64,000 nt of DNA, from assembly GCF_027622875.1 (NCBI RefSeq), contig NZ_JAPZVP010000001.1, positions 62,001 to 126,000 on the forward strand. The letters run 5' to 3'. Of the stretch, positions 41,931-51,234 are shown piece after piece (position 1 is the first letter of the stretch; the number at the start of each line of letters is the position of its first letter). This stretch comes from Glycomyces luteolus (GTDB taxonomy: Bacteria; Actinomycetota; Actinomycetes; Mycobacteriales; Micromonosporaceae). The notes under the pieces are model-generated. The model saw nothing but the letters and a program-made list of their open reading frames with translations, did not search any database and had not been told where the DNA came from. Made by a program: the position numbers and the translations under genes.

Positions 41931-42260
41931 GTGCGACGGTTGCTGACGCCTCCCTGGATCGTCCTCCACTGCTTCGCGGTGGTGTTGACGGTCGCTTTCG
42001 GGCTGCTCGGCTGGTGGCAGCTCTCCCGCGCCCAGGGCGGCAACGCCATCAGCTGGGGTTACGCCTTCGAGTGGCCGCTGTTCGCGCTCTTCACGCTCGC
42101 GCTGTGGATCCGGCAGATGCGCCTGGAACTGCGCAAGGACCTCCCCGAGGGGTCTGGTCGCGTGAAGCCCGAGCCGCCCCCGATGACCTCGCCTTTTGAG
42201 TCGGACATCCTGAAAGCCCGGCAGACCGATATCGAACCGTCCCATGGGAGCCATGCATGA
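41931..42260 (+). CDS. Small two-helix membrane protein
   Basis: 109 residues. Two hydrophobic helices, WIVLHCFAVVLTVAFGLLGWW and FEWPLFALFTLALWIRQM, and a charged tail. The pattern is widespread in actinobacteria, commonly next to DUF3817 genes, but no function is known. GTG 41931 starts it. Its stop overlaps the ATG of the next gene, so the pair is coupled. Confidence 0.8.
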   Translation: MRRLLTPPWIVLHCFAVVLTVAFGLLGWWQLSRAQGGNAISWGYAFEWPLFALFTLALWIRQMRLELRKDLPEGSGRVKPEPPPMTSPFESDILKARQTDIEPSHGSHA

Positions 42261-42601
42261 ACGCCGCTCTGAAACGCTTCCGGATCGTCGCCTGGATCGT
42301 CGGCACGTTCCTGATCCTGCTCATGTTCGTGGCGATGCCGCTCAAGTACTTCGGCGACAACGACTTCCTGGTGACGGCGATCAGCCCGATCCACGGACTC
42401 TGCTACATGGTCTACCTGGTGCTCGCCTTCCACCTCGCCCAGCAGGCGGGCTGGAAGTTCTGGCCGCAGACGGTGGGCCTCATGCTCGGCGGCACGATCC
42501 CGGTCGGCTCGTTCTTCGTGGAGCGCTGGGCGCACCGCCGCATCCTCGCGGAGCACCCGCAGGCCGCCGATCCGAAGGTCCGCACCGAAGAGCCGGTCTG
42601 A
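42257..42601 (+). CDS. DUF3817 integral membrane protein
   Basis: 114 residues with three helices. FRIVAWIVGTFLILLMFVAMPLKY, SPIHGLCYMVYLVLAFHLA and LMLGGTIPVGSFFVERWAHRR match DUF3817, an actinobacterial membrane family of unknown role. ATG 42257 overlaps the upstream stop (ATGA). It ends at a strong terminator. Confidence 0.88.
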   Translation: MNAALKRFRIVAWIVGTFLILLMFVAMPLKYFGDNDFLVTAISPIHGLCYMVYLVLAFHLAQQAGWKFWPQTVGLMLGGTIPVGSFFVERWAHRRILAEHPQAADPKVRTEEPV

Positions 42602-42613
42602 TCCAGGCATCGG

Positions 42614-42647
42614 AAAAGCCCGGCGAGCTTCGGCTCGCCGGGCTTTT
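42614..42647. terminator. Bidirectional terminator with TTCG tetraloop
   Basis: AAAAGCCCGGCGAGC and its exact complement flank TTCG, giving a 15-bp stem with an A-run on one side and a T-run on the other. It serves DUF3817 (plus) and the L,D-transpeptidase (minus). Confidence 0.92.
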
Positions 42648-42656
42648 CGCGTTCGC

Positions 42657-43874
42657 TCAGGACTCCTGCAGGTACGACCCTGCCTTGAACGTTTCCCAGT
42701 CGAGGCTCCAGCCGGTGAAGCCGTCGCCCTGCGGCACGTCGAGGCCGGTGTTCTTCACGATCACCGGGTCGCCCCAGCGCACGAAGTTGTAGATCCACTC
42801 GCCCATCTCGTCGGAGACGTTGATGCAGCCGTGGGAGCCGTTGGACTTGCCGAGCCGGTCGGCCGCCCAGGGCGCGCCGTGGATGAACTGGCCCGAGAAG
42901 GTCAGGCGCATCGCCCACTTGACGTCGGTCTCGTAGTCGTAGAGGTCGGAGACGAAGGTCGACTCCTCCTCGCGGCTCATGATCGTCATGGTGCCCGAGA
43001 ACGACCGCGCGTCGTTTCCGTCGATCTCGTTGGCGCCCAAGGAGATCGGGATGGTCTGCACGATGGAGCCGTCGCGGAAGGCCCGCATCTGCTTGGTGTT
43101 GTCGTCCGCTTCCAGGTACCGCGACTCGGGGTCGGTCGTGAAGCTGGTCTCGGCGTCGAACTCGCCGTAGCGGCCGTCGCCGATGTCGAGCCCGCCGAGG
43201 GCGAGGCGCACCGTGATGCTGGTGTCGGGCTGCCAGAACTCCTTCGGCCGGTACTCCAGGGCGCGCCCGGTGATCCAGTGCCAGGAGCCTTCCTGGGCCG
43301 GTTCGGAGGTGACGAAGAGGCGCCGCTCGACCGAGGCCCGCAGGTCTTCGGGGATCTCGTAGTCGGAGAAGCGGAACGCGAGGATCGCGCCCATGCCGAC
43401 CACCGCGTCCGGGTTCGGCAGGTAGTTCTCGATGGAGACCCGGTTGCCCGGGGAGGCGATCGTGGTGAACGTCGAGGTCGCGGTGGCGGTGAGGCCTTCC
43501 GCGTCGTCGGCGGTGACCGTGGCCGTGTAGGTGCCCTCCCATTCGAGCGGGCTGGAGGGGACCCAGGTGGTCCCGTCGGGGTGCATGGCCCCCTCGACCT
43601 CGGCGCCGGAGGCGTCGGTGAGCTTGAACTCCTTGAACTCGCCGGCTTCGACGGTCCAGGAGATCTCGGTGGCGGCGGTCGCGTCCGTGGCGCCGTCGGC
43701 AGGCGTGATCTGCACCTTCGCGGCGCTCTGCGGCGCCTCGGAGGAGGCGTCGCCGTCGCCTTCGCCGATGGTGCCCGATTCCTTCGTGCAGGCCGCGGCG
43801 GCGAGGCCCACCACGGCGAGGCCTCCGGCGGTCAGGGCGCCGCGGCGGGAGAGGGAGGACGGTCCGAAACTCAT
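42657..43874 (-). CDS. Lipoprotein L,D-transpeptidase with Ig-like domains
   Basis: 405 residues. Lipobox LAAAAC at residues 24-29 follows a Arg-rich start, so it is anchored by lipidated Cys29. Two Ig-like domains (about 50-230) resemble those of mycobacterial LdtMt. The YkuD domain ends with FIHGAPWAADRLGKSNGSHGCIN, with catalytic Cys350. It forms 3-3 peptidoglycan crosslinks from tetrapeptide donors. ATG 43874 precedes the signal; a longer frame to 43919 has no signal logic. It shares a strand with the wall-lytic gene next door, 88 bp apart. Confidence 0.93.
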   Translation of the reverse strand: MSFGPSSLSRRGALTAGGLAVVGLAAAACTKESGTIGEGDGDASSEAPQSAAKVQITPADGATDATAATEISWTVEAGEFKEFKLTDASGAEVEGAMHPDGTTWVPSSPLEWEGTYTATVTADDAEGLTATATSTFTTIASPGNRVSIENYLPNPDAVVGMGAILAFRFSDYEIPEDLRASVERRLFVTSEPAQEGSWHWITGRALEYRPKEFWQPDTSITVRLALGGLDIGDGRYGEFDAETSFTTDPESRYLEADDNTKQMRAFRDGSIVQTIPISLGANEIDGNDARSFSGTMTIMSREEESTFVSDLYDYETDVKWAMRLTFSGQFIHGAPWAADRLGKSNGSHGCINVSDEMGEWIYNFVRWGDPVIVKNTGLDVPQGDGFTGWSLDWETFKAGSYLQES

Positions 43875-43962
43875 GGCACCACGGTACACAGGGGCGGCGA
43901 CACGTCGTCTACTTCGCACCTGTGACCTGTCCGGCCCCAGCTCAAGTCGACCCGAGCGGCGG

Positions 43963-44991
43963 TCAGGAGCGAATGCTCAGATGCACGTGGTTCGTGTGGT
44001 CGGTGTTCGGGTCGCCGTACGCGCCTGAGTAGGACTTCCAGCCGCTGCTGGGCATCCAGATCTGGCGGTACCAGATGACGTACTGCACACCGAGCGCGTC
44101 GGCGTTCTCGACGAACCAGGCCGCGAGGTTCTGCCCGTAGTCGTAGTCGTCACCGCCGGCGTCGCCGCCGAACCCGTCGGGCTGGGCGGCGAAGTCGCAG
44201 GCCCGGCCCTTGCCGTGCTCGCCGAACGAGGACGGCCGGTAGCACTTCACATACCGGGTGAAGCCGACGATCTGGGCCTGTTCCAGGGCATGGAGCGTGC
44301 GCGGGGTGAGGCAGCCGGGGTTGGTCGGATCGTCCTCGGTGCAGCCGTTGCTCTCGCCTTCGAAGGGCTCGGCCGCGGGCGCGTCCGAGGCCGTGGGGCC
44401 CACGGCGTCGTCGCCGCCCGAGGCCGCGAGTTCGCGGGCGGCCGCGTCGCGGGCCGCTTCCATCTCCTCGGTGGCGTCTTCCTGCTGCTCGATGTTGTCC
44501 GCGAGCGTCTCGCGGGTCGCCTCGATCTCCGCGAGTCGGGTGACGAGCTCGTTCAACCGGTCGGCGCGGGATTCGCCGAGGAACTGCAGCAGCTCCATGG
44601 CGGCGATGGCGTCCTGCGGGTCGCCCGAGGCCATGAGGGCGGCCGTGGACTGGAAGTCGGAGGTCGTGGACGCGACGTACGCGTACTTCTCCAGTTCGGC
44701 CTGGAGTTCGGCGGACTCGGCCTCAGAGTCGTCGAGCTCCTGCTCGAGGTCCTCCTGCTGCTGCTTGAGCGCGGCCAGTTCGTCCTTCGCGTCGAGGTAG
44801 GCCGAGATGGCCTCGCTGAGCTTTTCCGAGACGTTCCCCTCCTCCTCCTGCGCAGAGGACTGCGAGGCGGGCGCGACCAGGAAGACCACGCCGGCGAGCG
44901 CCACGATGGGGAGCGAGAGCAGGCGCTTGGCGCCGCTGAGGAACGGTCGCGTGCCGCGGGCTCGCGCGGGGGAGGAACTGCCGGCGTTCAA
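43963..44991 (-). CDS. Secreted coiled-coil protein with ARB_07466-like C-terminal domain
   Basis: 342 residues. A transmembrane or signal segment (LLSLPIVALAGVVFLVAPA) is followed by a coiled coil of Glu/Leu/Ala heptads (about 55-190, two segments), then a Ser/Ala-rich linker. The C-terminal 120 residues (CLTPRTLHALEQAQ, CYRPSSFGEHGKGRACDFA, QYVIWYRQIWMPSSGWKSYSG, TDHTNHVHLS) match the domain used by actinobacterial wall-associated proteins, with His residues that could bind zinc. The layout is like RipA/NlpC-partner factors or an amidase activator. Enzymatic activity is uncertain. Confidence 0.8.
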   Translation of the reverse strand: MNAGSSSPARARGTRPFLSGAKRLLSLPIVALAGVVFLVAPASQSSAQEEEGNVSEKLSEAISAYLDAKDELAALKQQQEDLEQELDDSEAESAELQAELEKYAYVASTTSDFQSTAALMASGDPQDAIAAMELLQFLGESRADRLNELVTRLAEIEATRETLADNIEQQEDATEEMEAARDAAARELAASGGDDAVGPTASDAPAAEPFEGESNGCTEDDPTNPGCLTPRTLHALEQAQIVGFTRYVKCYRPSSFGEHGKGRACDFAAQPDGFGGDAGGDDYDYGQNLAAWFVENADALGVQYVIWYRQIWMPSSGWKSYSGAYGDPNTDHTNHVHLSIRS

Positions 44992-45184
44992 GACTTGGGG
45001 GTCCTTCGGTTGCTCGGAGCCGATTGGACGGGATGGTCGGCGTACAGCCTAGAACGGAAGGATTCCTCGAATGCAACGGGCCGTTCTGCGTAACCACTGG
45101 TAGTCGCGGCGCTACGAAGTGCCGATACGGGCTATGGCGTGGGTAACTCATCGGCTGTTCATCCTCGTTCCGCCTGATAGGATT

Positions 45185-45198
45185 GTTCGAATTCGAAC
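45185..45198. promoter_or_regulatory. Perfect palindrome upstream of the MarR gene
   Basis: GTTCGAATTCGAAC, 45 bp before ATG 45243, next to a TAGGAT -10-like hexamer (45178-45183). It fits a MarR autoregulation site (14-bp palindrome). The outer halves GTTC-N6-GAAC recur at 38726-38739. Confidence 0.6.
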
Positions 45199-45242
45199 CA
45201 GCCGTCCGGGCGGGTGCCGAAACCGAGGAAGGAGGGCCGCCG

Positions 45243-45761
45243 ATGAGCGCGGGAGATTACGAGAGCCGCTGGCTCGCACCTGACGTGAACGCCGTGTGGA
45301 CCCGGTTCCTCCATGTCACCCACCGCCTCGAGCACCACATCGACCGGCGGCTCCAGGAGCAGCACGGCATCACCCACACCCAGTACGAGATCCTGGTGCG
45401 CCTGGCCGACAGCGACGAGCGCGCGATGCGCATGAGCGACCTCGCCGAGAGCATCGTGACCGCCAAGAGCGCCGTCACCTACCAGATCAACAAGCTCTCC
45501 GAGATGGGCCTGGTCTCGCGCAAGAAGTGCGGCCGCGACAACCGCGGCATCTGGGTGCACCTCACCGAGGACGGCGCCGAACGCCTCGAGCACGCCGCGC
45601 CCTGCATCCTCTCGCTGGTGCGGGAGCTGTTCCTCGACGCGATCAACTGCGACCAGGCCGCCGAGCTCGACAAGCTCCTCGGCACGTGGTCGGACAACCT
45701 CGACGAGCACGACCGCAACCCGATCGGCCCTCCCGAGCACGCGGGCCCGCAAGCCGCGTAA
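45243..45761 (+). CDS. MarR-family transcriptional regulator
   Basis: 172 residues. Winged-helix pattern: ITHTQYEILVRLADSDERAMRMSDLAESIVTAKSAVTYQINKLSEMGLVSRKKCGRDNRGIWVHLTEDG, with the recognition helix and wing complete. One Cys (CGRDN) precedes the wing and could sense oxidants (speculative). ATG 45243 has AAGGAGG 7 bases upstream. It sits 65 bp before murE on the same strand, so it may be cotranscribed with or read through into the wall operon. Ligand unknown. Confidence 0.9.
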   Translation: MSAGDYESRWLAPDVNAVWTRFLHVTHRLEHHIDRRLQEQHGITHTQYEILVRLADSDERAMRMSDLAESIVTAKSAVTYQINKLSEMGLVSRKKCGRDNRGIWVHLTEDGAERLEHAAPCILSLVRELFLDAINCDQAAELDKLLGTWSDNLDEHDRNPIGPPEHAGPQAA

Positions 45762-45826
45762 ACGCTTTCGGTGCGCCCCGCCGGTGTAAGACTCGCAGAC
45801 GGTGCGTACCGGTGTAGGGTCAGGCC

Positions 45827-47329
45827 GTGCCGAGCTTTCCGCGTCCTGAGACGACCGTCCCCTACCGAATCGACGGCCTCGCCGACCTCCTCCCCGAGGC
45901 CAAGGAGCTGGGCTTCGACGTCACCGGGGTGAGTCTCGCCGCCGACGCCGTGGAACCGGGCGACCTCTTCGCGGCCCTCCCCGGCGCCAACCGCCACGGC
46001 GCCGAATTCTGCGCCCAGGCCGCCGAGCGCGGCGCGGTCGCCGTCCTCACCGACGCCCGCGGCGCCGAACTCGTCGAAGGAGCGCTGCCGGTCCTCGTCA
46101 CCGAAGACCCCCGCACCCTCACCGGCGAGATCGCCGCCCGCGTCTGGGGCCGCCCCTCCGAGCACCTCAACCTCCTCGGCATCACCGGCACCAATGGCAA
46201 GACCTCCACCGCTTACCTGGTCGAGGCCGGGCTCTCCTACGCCGGACACACCACCGGGATCATCGGCACGGTCGAGACCCGCATCGCGGGCGAGCGCATC
46301 GAGTCGGCCCGCACCACCCCCGAAGCCCCCGAGCTCCAGGCACTCCTCGCCGTCGCCCTGGAGAAGGGCGTCACGGACGTGGTCATGGAGGTCTCCAGCC
46401 ACGCCCTCGTGCTCGGCCGCGTCGAAGGCTGCCGCTTCCGCGCCGCCGGGTTCACCATGTTCGGCACCGACCACCTCGACTTCCACGCCGACCTCGACGA
46501 CTACTTCAACGCCAAGGCCCGCCTCTTCGACGGCCGCGCCGACATCGAGATCCTCAACGACGACGACAAGCGCGTCGCAACCCTCGCCAACGACGACAAC
46601 CTCGTCTTCTCCCTCACCGACTCCAGCGCCGACTATTACGCCTCCGACATCACCACTGACGGCTTCACACAGCGATTCCACCTCGAGAGCCCGCACGGCG
46701 CCGGCGACGGCCTGGTCAACATGCCCGGCCGCCACAACGTCGCCAATGCCGCACTCGCCGTAGCGCTCCTCGAATCGGTCGGCCTCAGCACCGAAACCGC
46801 CCTGGCCGGGGTCTCCTCCTGCACCGGCGTGCCCGGCCGCATGGAGCTCGTCTCCCGCGACAACCCGGTCAGAGGCGTCGTCGACTACGCCCACAAGCCC
46901 GAGGCCATCACCGCCGTCCTCGAAGCGCTCCGCGACTCCACCCCCGGCAAGGTCATCGCCATCCTCGGCGCCGGCGGCGACCGCGACCGCTCCAAGCGCC
47001 CCCTCATGGGCGCGGCCGCCGCGCGCGCCGCCGACCTGGTCATCGTCACCGACGACAACCCGCGCACCGAGGACCCGGCCCGCATCCGCGACGAGGTGGC
47101 GGCCGCCGTCCAGGGCGTCCCCTGCCGTAATATCGCCGGACGGGAGGCCGCCGTCCACGAGGCCGCCGCGCTGGCCGTCCCCGGTGACACGATCGCCCTC
47201 CTCGGCAAGGGCCACGAGACGGCCACCGAGACCGCCGCAGGACTCGTCGCCAGCGACGACCGGGAACTGCTCGCCCGTGCGCTACGCGATGCCGCGAGGG
47301 TGAAACCGGCGCACGACCTTGAAGCGTGA
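45827..47329 (+). CDS. murE: UDP-MurNAc-tripeptide synthetase
   Basis: 500 residues, Mur ligase. The ATP motif is LLGITGTNGKTSTAYLVEAGL, followed by TTPEAPELQ and VMEVSSHAL (substrate-binding) and DYAHKPEAI. It adds the third amino acid (meso-DAP or Lys; the DNPR motif present as DDNPRTEDPA is the one usually associated with meso-DAP recognition) to UDP-MurNAc-dipeptide. GTG 45827 is the assigned start. First gene of the mur-fts operon; ftsI, normally upstream, is not here. Confidence 0.95.
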   Translation: MPSFPRPETTVPYRIDGLADLLPEAKELGFDVTGVSLAADAVEPGDLFAALPGANRHGAEFCAQAAERGAVAVLTDARGAELVEGALPVLVTEDPRTLTGEIAARVWGRPSEHLNLLGITGTNGKTSTAYLVEAGLSYAGHTTGIIGTVETRIAGERIESARTTPEAPELQALLAVALEKGVTDVVMEVSSHALVLGRVEGCRFRAAGFTMFGTDHLDFHADLDDYFNAKARLFDGRADIEILNDDDKRVATLANDDNLVFSLTDSSADYYASDITTDGFTQRFHLESPHGAGDGLVNMPGRHNVANAALAVALLESVGLSTETALAGVSSCTGVPGRMELVSRDNPVRGVVDYAHKPEAITAVLEALRDSTPGKVIAILGAGGDRDRSKRPLMGAAAARAADLVIVTDDNPRTEDPARIRDEVAAAVQGVPCRNIAGREAAVHEAAALAVPGDTIALLGKGHETATETAAGLVASDDRELLARALRDAARVKPAHDLEA

Positions 47330-47374
47330 TAGTCCCGTAAAGCGAACGCACCCACAACAGGAGGAGACCGCCGC

Positions 47375-48745
47375 GTGATCCCCATGAGCCTGGCCCAGGT
47401 CGCCGCCGTCATGGACGGCAAGCTCAGCGAGACCGCCGATCCTGAAGCGGTCGTCACCGGCGGCGTCGAGTTCGACTCCCGCAAGGCCGGGCCCGGCGGA
47501 CTGTTCCTGGCGATCCCCGGCGACAAGGTCGACGGCCACGACTTCGCCGCGAAAGCCGCCGCCCAGGGTGCGGTCGCGACCATCGCGACCCGCCCGATCG
47601 AGACGCCCGCGATATACGTGGACAACGGGATCGACGCCCTCACGAAGCTCGCCAAGCACGTCGCCGCCGCTTCCAATGCGCGGATCATCGGCGTCACCGG
47701 CTCCAACGGCAAGACCTCCACCAAGGACCTGATCGGCCAGCTCTGCGCCGACCTCGGTCCCACCGTGGCCACCGAAGGCAACTTCAACAACGAACTCGGG
47801 CACCCGTACACGGTCTGCCGCGTCGAACCCGACACCGAGTACCTGGTCCTCGAGTTGGCCGCGCGCGGGCTCGGGCACATCACCCAGCTCTGCGAGATCG
47901 CCCCGCCCACGATCGGCGTGGTCCTCAACGTCGGCATCTCCCACCTCGACGGCTTCGGCTCGATCGAGACCACCGCGAAGGCCAAGAGCGAACTGCCGCA
48001 GTTCCTCGGCGCCGAAGACCACCTGTTCCTCAACGCCGACGACCCGCGCGTCGCCGACATGGAGGCCGTCTCCGCGGCCACCGGGTGGCGGTACGGCATC
48101 CGCGAACCCGCCGAGATCACCGCCGCCGACATCGACCCCGGCGACGGCCGCCACGCCTTCACCCTCGTCACACCCGACGGCGAGGCCCGCGTCCGACTGG
48201 GCCTGTGGGGCGACCACCACGTCTACAACGCGCTGGCAGCCGCCGGCGTCCTCTGGAAGCTCGGCCAGACCACCGAGAAGATCGCCGAGGGACTGTCCCG
48301 CGCCGGTCGCCTCTCCGAGCGCCGCATGGACGTCTTCACCCGACCCGACGGCACCACCGTCATCGACGACTCCTACAACGCCAACCCCGCCTCGATGGGC
48401 GCGGCCGTCCGCACCCTCGGGCAGCTCCCCACCGAGGGCCGCCGCATCGCGGTCCTCGGACTCATGGCCGACCTCGAAGAGCAGAGCGAGACCTGCCACC
48501 GCCGCCTCGGCGAACAGGTCCGCGAAGCCGGCATCGACGAGGTCATCGCCGTAGCCGAAGGCACCGAACCCATCATCGAAGGTGCCGAAGGCGTCACCGC
48601 AACCCACGTACCCGATCAAGCGGCGGCCATCGCGCTGCTGCAAAGCCGGCTGCGCCCCGGCGACGCCGTCCTGGTGAAGGGTTCCCGATACCGGACCTGG
48701 GACGTCGCCGACTACCTGCGCGCCAAGGAGGACAAAGACCAGTGA
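47375..48745 (+). CDS. murF: UDP-MurNAc-tripeptide D-Ala-D-Ala ligase
   Basis: 456 residues. ATP motif [44 protein letters not shown] and [15 protein letters not shown] identify MurF. It adds D-Ala-D-Ala to complete the UDP-MurNAc-pentapeptide. AGGAGG precedes GTG 47375 by about 10 bases; ATG 47384 is an alternative but its spacing is worse. Its stop overlaps the mraY start by four bases. Confidence 0.95.
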   Translation: MIPMSLAQVAAVMDGKLSETADPEAVVTGGVEFDSRKAGPGGLFLAIPGDKVDGHDFAAKAAAQGAVATIATRPIETPAIYVDNGIDALTKLAKHVAAASNARIIGVTGSNGKTSTKDLIGQLCADLGPTVATEGNFNNELGHPYTVCRVEPDTEYLVLELAARGLGHITQLCEIAPPTIGVVLNVGISHLDGFGSIETTAKAKSELPQFLGAEDHLFLNADDPRVADMEAVSAATGWRYGIREPAEITAADIDPGDGRHAFTLVTPDGEARVRLGLWGDHHVYNALAAAGVLWKLGQTTEKIAEGLSRAGRLSERRMDVFTRPDGTTVIDDSYNANPASMGAAVRTLGQLPTEGRRIAVLGLMADLEEQSETCHRRLGEQVREAGIDEVIAVAEGTEPIIEGAEGVTATHVPDQAAAIALLQSRLRPGDAVLVKGSRYRTWDVADYLRAKEDKDQ

Positions 48746-49866
48746 GAGCCGTAATCGTCGCCGCTTTCGTGGCGTTCGCGCTCACCATGGCGCTCACGCC
48801 GCTCGCGGCGAGGCTGTTCCGCCGCTTGAAGGCGGGGCAGCCCATCCGCTCCGACGGCCCCCAGACCCACCTCGCCAAGGCCGGCACCCCCACCATGGGC
48901 GGCGTCGTCTTCATCTTCACCACCGTGCTCGCCTACATCAGCGGCCACCTGGTCCTCATGGCCCTGCCCGAGCGGGTCAACGGCGTCACCTTCAACCGCC
49001 CCACCGGCTTCACCGCCACCGGCATCGTCCTCATCGGACTCTTCGTCGCCTGCGGCTTCGTCGGCTTCATCGACGACTGGCTCAAGATCCGCCGCAAGCA
49101 CTCCGGCGGCATCTCCGGCCGGGCCAAGGTCGTCGGCCTCTCCATCGCCGCCACGATCTTCGGCATCCTCGCCGTCTACTACACCGGCTCGATCGACTCC
49201 AAGGAGATCTCCGAGACCGTCGCCACCCCGTACCTCTCCTTCACCAGCGACATCGGCCCGAACCTCACCAAGGTCGGCATGGTCCTGCTGATCGTCCTCC
49301 TCGTCAACGCCACCGCCAACGGCGTCAACCTCACCGACGGCCTCGACGGCCTCGCCACCGGCGCCTCCATGATGGCCTTCCTGGCGTTCATGATCATCGG
49401 CTTCTGGGAGTACCGCCACTGGTGCGGCGGCGCCCAGCCCGCCGACAACCTCTGCTACGACGTCCGCGACCCGCTCGAGCTCGCCCTCATCGCCGGGGCC
49501 GCCGCCGGGGCCATGTTCGGGTTCCTCTGGTGGAACACCTCGCCCGCCCAGATCTTCATGGGCGACTCCGGTTCGCTCAGCCTCGGCGCGCTCATCGCCG
49601 GACTCGCCTTCGCCTCCAAGACGATCCTGCTCCTGCCGATCATCGGCGCCCTGTTCGTCATCACGACCGCCAGCGTCATGATCCAGGTGACCTCGTTCAA
49701 GCTCACGGGCCGAAGAGTCTTCCGCATGTCGCCGATCCAGCACCACTTCGAGCTCGCCGGGTGGTCGGAAGTGACCATCGTCGTCCGGTTCTGGATCATC
49801 GCCGGCATCGGCGTCGCCATCGCCCTCGGCTTCTTCTTCGCCGACTTCCTGCGGATCGCGGGGTAG
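48742..49866 (+). CDS. mraY: Phospho-MurNAc-pentapeptide transferase
   Basis: 374 residues with about ten membrane helices. [28 protein letters not shown] and [16 protein letters not shown] hold the Asp residues of the active site, and [23 protein letters not shown]-like [11 protein letters not shown] marks the C-terminus. It links the precursor to undecaprenyl phosphate to give lipid I. GTG 48742 sits in the murF stop (GTGA), so the pair is coupled. Confidence 0.95.
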   Translation: MRAVIVAAFVAFALTMALTPLAARLFRRLKAGQPIRSDGPQTHLAKAGTPTMGGVVFIFTTVLAYISGHLVLMALPERVNGVTFNRPTGFTATGIVLIGLFVACGFVGFIDDWLKIRRKHSGGISGRAKVVGLSIAATIFGILAVYYTGSIDSKEISETVATPYLSFTSDIGPNLTKVGMVLLIVLLVNATANGVNLTDGLDGLATGASMMAFLAFMIIGFWEYRHWCGGAQPADNLCYDVRDPLELALIAGAAAGAMFGFLWWNTSPAQIFMGDSGSLSLGALIAGLAFASKTILLLPIIGALFVITTASVMIQVTSFKLTGRRVFRMSPIQHHFELAGWSEVTIVVRFWIIAGIGVAIALGFFFADFLRIAG

Positions 49867-49869
49867 CGG

Positions 49870-51234
49870 GTGAGGATCGCCGACAACGTACTCGTCGCGG
49901 GCGCCCGCGTCGCCGGTGCCGCCTGCGCCGACGTGCTGCTCGACCGCGGCGCCACGGTCACCGTCTACGACCGAACCGACTCCGAGCGGATGCGCGAGCT
50001 CGCCGCGCGCGGCGCGAGGTGCGTGGTCGCCGACGAGTTCGACCCCGCGCTCCTCGCGGGCGTCGAGCAGGTGGTGCTCTCCCCGGGCTTCCCGCCGCAC
50101 CACCCGATCGCCAAGGCCGCAGGGGAAGCCGGGATCGAGACGTTCTCCGAACCCGAACTCGCCTGGCGGCTGCGCGGACCCGGCGCCGCCCGCTGGCTCG
50201 CCGTCACCGGCACCAACGGCAAGACCACGACCACCACGATGCTCGCCGCGATGCTCGAGACCGCCGGTCTTCGCACCGCCGCGCTCGGCAACATCGGCGT
50301 CCCGCTCGTGCACGCCGCCAACGGCCCCTTCGACGTGATCGCCGTCGAGCTCTCCAGCTACCAGCTCCACTGGTCCTCCGAGCTCGCCCCGACCGCCGGG
50401 GCGGTGCTCAACCTCGCGCCCGACCACCTCGACTGGCACGGCAGCTTCGACGCCTACGCCGAGGCCAAGGCCGCGGTCTGGCGAGGCGGGCAGGCCGTCG
50501 TCAACCTCGACGACCCGTCCGTGGTCGCCCTCGCCAAGCACACCGACGCCGAGGCCACCGGGTTCACCCTCAACCACCCCGAGCGCGGGCAGTTCGGGGT
50601 GGCCCTGGGATTCCTGGTCGACTACACCGGCCCCGAGCCGGTGCAGATCTGCTCGGTCGACGACGTGCACCCCGCCGGGTGGCACAACGTCGCCAACGCC
50701 CTCGCGGCGGCGGCGCTCGCCCGCCAGGTCGGGGTCGCCCACGCCGACATCGGCGACGCCCTGCGCAAGTACGTGCCCGAACCGCACCGCAACGTCACGC
50801 TGGTCGAGCACGGCGGCGTCACCTGGGTCGACGACTCCAAGGCCACCAACCCGCACGCCGCGGCGGCCGCGCTCGCCTCCTACGACTCGATCGTGTGGGT
50901 CGCGGGCGGCCAGCTCAAAGGGGTCGACGTCGACGGCCTCGTCGCCCAGTACGCCCCGAAGATGCGCGGCGCCGTCCTCATCGGACAGGACCGCGCCCTC
51001 GTGGCCGACGCGCTGGCGCGACACGCCCCCGGCCTCCCCGTGGTCGTGCTCGACGGCCGGGACGATGCGGTGATGACCGAAGTCGCCTCGCACGCCGCGG
51101 CACTGGCCGAACCGGGGGACACGGTGCTGCTCTCCCCGGCCGGGGCCTCCTACGACATGTTCACCTCCTACGCGCACCGCGGCGACGCGTTCGCCGCCGC
51201 CGCACGCGCCCTGATCGAGGGTGAGGCCGAGTGA
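49870..51234 (+). CDS. murD: UDP-MurNAc-L-Ala D-Glu ligase
   Basis: 454 residues. LAVTGTNGKTTTTTMLAAML is the ATP motif; ELSSYQLHW, PDHLDWHG, WVDDSKATNPHAAAAAL and LLSPAGASYDMFTSYAHRGDAF are MurD signatures. It attaches D-glutamate to UDP-MurNAc-L-Ala. GTG 49870 lies 3 bp after the mraY stop. The stop overlaps ftsW by four bases. Confidence 0.95.
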   Translation: MRIADNVLVAGARVAGAACADVLLDRGATVTVYDRTDSERMRELAARGARCVVADEFDPALLAGVEQVVLSPGFPPHHPIAKAAGEAGIETFSEPELAWRLRGPGAARWLAVTGTNGKTTTTTMLAAMLETAGLRTAALGNIGVPLVHAANGPFDVIAVELSSYQLHWSSELAPTAGAVLNLAPDHLDWHGSFDAYAEAKAAVWRGGQAVVNLDDPSVVALAKHTDAEATGFTLNHPERGQFGVALGFLVDYTGPEPVQICSVDDVHPAGWHNVANALAAAALARQVGVAHADIGDALRKYVPEPHRNVTLVEHGGVTWVDDSKATNPHAAAAALASYDSIVWVAGGQLKGVDVDGLVAQYAPKMRGAVLIGQDRALVADALARHAPGLPVVVLDGRDDAVMTEVASHAAALAEPGDTVLLSPAGASYDMFTSYAHRGDAFAAAARALIEGEAE

